Below, piece by piece: positions 5,732 to 8,553 of a DNA stretch of 8,553 bases. The notes below the pieces were generated by a model that was given only the letters and a program-made list of their open reading frames with translations, was not told the DNA's origin and did not search any database. Both the position numbers and the translations under genes were made by a program. Source of the DNA: Nitrosomonas eutropha (GTDB lineage Bacteria > Pseudomonadota > Gammaproteobacteria > Burkholderiales > Nitrosomonadaceae); contig JACTML010000151.1 of assembly GCA_014584635.1 (NCBI GenBank), positions 1 through 8,553 of the forward strand, in the 5' to 3' direction. How positions within the stretch are numbered: position 1 is the first letter of the stretch; each line of letters opens with the position of its first letter.

Positions 5732-6832
5732 ATGCAAGCAGATGCAATCGATTTTGAAAACTACGAATTACTGCAAGATGAAGCATGCGCGCAACGGATT
5801 GTTGCAGCCAAACAGAAGCTGGGAAAACGCGCCATTATATTGGCACATCACTATCAGCGTGCAGATGTTTACCGACATGCTGATTTGACCGGAGATTCAC
5901 TGAAACTTTCCTATCTTGCCGCGCAGACCGATGTTGATTTTCTGGTGTTTTGCGGAGTGCACTTCATGGCGGAAGTGGCGGATATCCTTTCCAGTTCCGC
6001 ACAGACCGTTATCCTGCCGGATCTTTCCGCAGGTTGTTCCATGGCCGATATGGCTAATCGCACCAAGGTGGAGCGAGCCTGGCGTGAGCTGGCGGAAGTA
6101 CTTGATCCGGATGAAGCGGTAACACCGGTAACCTATATCAATTCCAGCGCTGATCTGAAGGCTTTTTGCGGACAACATGGTGGAATTGTTTGTACTTCCA
6201 GTAATGCTGTCAAAATTTTGCAATGGGCGTTTGATCACCGTGAAAAAGTATTGTTTTTTCCTGATCAGCACCTTGGTCGCTGGAGCGGATACAAGATGGG
6301 ATTGTCGCAGGATGAAATGCTGGTGTGGGATTTTGACGAACCCATGGGTGGACTGACACCGGAACAGATTAAAAAGGCGAAGATCCTGTTATGGAAAGGG
6401 CATTGTTCGGTGCATCAAATGTTTCAGCCGCAACACATTCTTCGTTTTCGCAACCAGTATCCGGATGGGTTGGTCATTTCACACCCGGAGTGCAGTTTCG
6501 AGGTATGCAAGGCGTCTGATTTTGTTGGATCAACCGAGTACATCATCAATACTATTCGTGCAGCAGAAGCCGGTACACGCTGGCTGGTCGGGACGGAACT
6601 GAATCTGGTTGGGCGCATTGCGGAAGAATTCAAGTCAGAAGGTAAAATTGTTCAATTCATGTCGCCGATGGTATGCATGTGTTCAACCATGGCGCGGATT
6701 GATCCGCAGCATCTGGCCTGGTCACTGGAAAATCTGGTTGAGGGGCGTGTGGTTAACCAGATCAGTGTGCCAGAACCGCAGGCCAGTCTGGCCAGGCTGA
6801 CACTGGAAAAGATGCTTGAGGTTTCCAGGTAA
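5732..6832 (+). CDS. nadA: Quinolinate synthase A (NadA)
   Basis: NadA condenses iminoaspartate with dihydroxyacetone phosphate to quinolinate, using a [4Fe-4S] cluster, in the de novo NAD pathway. From the ATG at 5732 the protein has 366 residues. Seen: substrate-site HHYQRADV (39-46), LTGDSLKLS (52-60), the first cluster cysteine Cys102 in LSAGCSMAD, the second Cys225 in KGHCSVHQMF, the HPEC motif (251-254), and a third pair Cys315/Cys317 in MVCMCSTM, followed by WSLENLVEG. All catalytic elements are present. A TTG two codons upstream (5726) could also be the start, but ATG is preferred; neither has a clear ribosome binding site. The partner gene nadB, encoding L-aspartate oxidase, is not in the window. 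The stop TAA overlaps the next start by one base (TAATG). Confidence 0.97.
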   Translation: MQADAIDFENYELLQDEACAQRIVAAKQKLGKRAIILAHHYQRADVYRHADLTGDSLKLSYLAAQTDVDFLVFCGVHFMAEVADILSSSAQTVILPDLSAGCSMADMANRTKVERAWRELAEVLDPDEAVTPVTYINSSADLKAFCGQHGGIVCTSSNAVKILQWAFDHREKVLFFPDQHLGRWSGYKMGLSQDEMLVWDFDEPMGGLTPEQIKKAKILLWKGHCSVHQMFQPQHILRFRNQYPDGLVISHPECSFEVCKASDFVGSTEYIINTIRAAEAGTRWLVGTELNLVGRIAEEFKSEGKIVQFMSPMVCMCSTMARIDPQHLAWSLENLVEGRVVNQISVPEPQASLARLTLEKMLEVSR

Positions 6833-7665
6833 TGTCAGCAGCAGCCGAATCATCCATTGTGCCTACTGATTGTGAAGCTGTTGCTGTGCCTGATGATAGA
6901 ACGACATGTGCATCCGGGCGCACATTGCATATCGCAACTTACAACATTCACAAAGGGCTGTCGTTTTTCAACCAGCGCGTGATACTGCATGAGTTGCGTG
7001 ACTACCTGCGCAGTCTGAATGTCGATATTGTTTTTTTGCAGGAAGTGGTCGGAGAGCATACGTTGCACGCCAACCGCTTTCGGAACTGGCCCAAAGATAC
7101 CCAGTATGAATTTCTGGCGGATGCGGTGTGGTCAGACTTTGCCTATGGCAAGAATGCAGTTTATAACCATGGTCATCATGGGAACGCTATTCTCAGCCGC
7201 TTTCCCATTTCAAGCTGGGAGAATGAAGATATCTCGGCACATCGGTTTGAGAGTCGCGGATTGCTGCATTGTGAGCTGGCTGTTCCCGGATGGAAAGAGA
7301 CGTTGCATTGTATTTGTGTACACCTGGGGTTATTCAAACGCGGAAGGTATCAGCAACTGGAAGCGATAGAGCGGCGCATTCGGCAACTGGTACCAGCGGA
7401 TGCGCCACTGGTACTGGCAGGGGATTTCAATGACTGGCGTGGTGCAGCGAATCAGATTCTGGTCAATCGTCTGAATCTGGTTGAGGTTTTTCAATATACA
7501 CAAGGCAAGGCGGCACGCAGCTTTCCTTCTGTTTTACCATTGTTGCGCCTGGATCGAATTTATATTCGGGGATTCCAGATAAAAAATGCCCGTGTTTTTC
7601 ATAATCGTCCCTGGTCGCAAACCTCGGATCATGCTGCATTACTGGCGAAAATCATGCGTCAATGA
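6832..7665 (+). CDS. Endonuclease/exonuclease/phosphatase family protein (YbhP-like)
   Basis: The 277-residue product belongs to the EEP metal-dependent phosphodiesterase superfamily (DNase I, exonuclease III, sphingomyelinase and inositol phosphatase relatives). Catalytic signatures are complete: Asn38 in IATYNIHKG, Glu71 in FLQEV, GNAILSRFPI (117-126), His164 in VHLGL, Asp198 and Asn200 in LAGDFNDW, Asp241 in LDRIYIRG, and Asp266-His267 in the C-terminal SDHAALLAKI. There is no signal peptide or membrane segment; residues 1-32 are polar and not conserved-looking, so the protein should be cytoplasmic. The substrate cannot be told from sequence. It starts in a one-base overlap with nadA and its stop overlaps clsB by four bases. 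E. coli ybhP likewise precedes clsB (ybhO), which hints at a role linked to phospholipid phosphodiesters; that is inference. Confidence 0.92.
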   Translation: MSAAAESSIVPTDCEAVAVPDDRTTCASGRTLHIATYNIHKGLSFFNQRVILHELRDYLRSLNVDIVFLQEVVGEHTLHANRFRNWPKDTQYEFLADAVWSDFAYGKNAVYNHGHHGNAILSRFPISSWENEDISAHRFESRGLLHCELAVPGWKETLHCICVHLGLFKRGRYQQLEAIERRIRQLVPADAPLVLAGDFNDWRGAANQILVNRLNLVEVFQYTQGKAARSFPSVLPLLRLDRIYIRGFQIKNARVFHNRPWSQTSDHAALLAKIMRQ

Positions 7666-8553
7666 GCCTGCCTGATTTTGTCAAAGGAAATCATGTAACC
7701 CTATTACACTCCGGTACGGAATATTTCCCGGTACTGGAATCGGCCATTAATCAGGCCAGGCAGGAAATTCATCTGGAAACCTATATTTTTCAGCATGATG
7801 CGACCGGCAATCGTATTGCTGAAGCGCTCAAGCGGGCAGCGCAGCGCGGAGTGGCTGTTCATCTGCTGATAGATGGGTTTGGTTCATTCAGCTTATCCCG
7901 GAAGGTCATTCAGGAAATGCTGGCGGCAGGTGTGCAGGTACTGATTTATCGACCGGAGTTTTTCCCATTCAGATTCAAGCGTTCCCGCCTGCGTCGCATG
8001 CATCGCAAACTGGCTGTTATGGATGCCAGTGTGGCGTTTGTGGGAGGAATCAATATTATTGATGATTGCCACGAATCGGATGCGTTATTTCCGCGATTGG
8101 ATTATGCTGTTCGGATTACTGGTCCGTTATTGCGAGAAATACATGCTGCGGCAAGGCGGTTGTGGATGCTGGTTGCGTGGGTAAATTTAAAAAAGCGCTG
8201 GACGAACTATCCACCTGTTACAAGCAGCAACCTGCCGGCAGGCCATCAGCGTGTATCACTGGTTATCCGTGATAATCTGCGTAACCGACGCAGTATTGAA
8301 CGCAGTTATCTCAAGGCAATAGCATCGGCTCGCAGGGAAATTATCATTGCCAATGCCTATTTTCTCCCTGGAAAGGATTTTCGCCAGGCCCTGATCAGAG
8401 CGGCGCGGCGAGGAGTCTTGGTTATTCTGCTGCTGCAGGGAAAACTGGAATACTGTTTACAGCATTACGCTATGCATGCCTTATATGGGCATTTGCTGGA
8501 TGCCGGCGTTTATATCTACGAGTACCGGCGAGGTTATTTGCACGCCAAGGTGG
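7662..8553 (+). CDS. clsB: Cardiolipin synthase B, partial (3' end beyond window)
   Basis: The open frame starts at an ATG overlapping the preceding stop (ATGA) and runs without a stop to the last base, giving 297 visible residues of an expected 380-420. It is a phospholipase D superfamily protein that joins phosphatidylglycerol molecules into cardiolipin at the inner membrane. The first HKD motif is His114-x-Lys116-x4-Asp121 (MHRKLAVMD) followed by FVGGINI; the second begins at the edge with His294-x-Lys296 (LHAKV). Other family marks are HLETYIF (37-43), LLIDGFGS (68-75), LDYAVRITGP (146-155), and ANAYFLPG (230-237). No N-terminal membrane helices are present, which fits ClsB and not ClsA. 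The second HKD aspartate and the C-terminus are not visible. Confidence 0.93.
   Translation, partial: MSLPDFVKGNHVTLLHSGTEYFPVLESAINQARQEIHLETYIFQHDATGNRIAEALKRAAQRGVAVHLLIDGFGSFSLSRKVIQEMLAAGVQVLIYRPEFFPFRFKRSRLRRMHRKLAVMDASVAFVGGINIIDDCHESDALFPRLDYAVRITGPLLREIHAAARRLWMLVAWVNLKKRWTNYPPVTSSNLPAGHQRVSLVIRDNLRNRRSIERSYLKAIASARREIIIANAYFLPGKDFRQALIRAARRGVLVILLLQGKLEYCLQHYAMHALYGHLLDAGVYIYEYRRGYLHAKV

Noticed and set aside
8066..8272. Plus-strand 68-codon frame near the right end
   Set aside because: It is an out-of-frame shadow of clsB, whose true frame is open to the window edge with HKD motifs.

Overview
The window looks like ordinary chromosome from a betaproteobacterium. The best guess is the Nitrosomonas group, based on gene order, protein character and a base composition near 50% GC; this is a judgement from sequence reading, not a database match. 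It holds ten protein-coding genes or gene parts in two divergent blocks separated by an intergenic region of about 280 bp. I see no RNA genes, mobile elements, CRISPR arrays or phage genes.

The left block (about 20-5446, all minus strand) reads in transcription order lptC - lptA - lptB - rpoN - raiA/hpf - ptsN - hprK. This is the widely conserved proteobacterial rpoN neighbourhood. The lpt genes supply three parts of the lipopolysaccharide transport bridge. rpoN encodes sigma-54. raiA/hpf encodes a short ribosome-hibernation factor. ptsN and hprK encode two members of the incomplete nitrogen-type phosphotransferase system. The right end of this block has a clear extended -10 promoter (about 5559-5567) in front of lptC.

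The right block (5732 to the window end, plus strand) reads nadA - an endonuclease/exonuclease/phosphatase (EEP) family gene - clsB. The genes overlap by 1 and 4 bases, so they look like one translationally coupled operon. nadA makes quinolinate for NAD synthesis. The EEP gene and clsB (cardiolipin synthase, cut off by the window end) resemble the E. coli ybhP-ybhO pair.

The most notable point is lptC. Its main reading frame stops early, and a 38-codon frame that looks like the missing C-terminal strands of LptC starts at an ATGA overlap in the -1 frame. Compared with my memory of E. coli LptC, about 25-30 residues are also absent at the junction, so this looks like an internal deletion that split the gene. 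The usual upstream partners kdsD/kdsC are also absent next to lptC. The 223-bp gap between ptsN and raiA has no gene but contains nested inverted repeats. I found no convincing undescribed multi-gene system.
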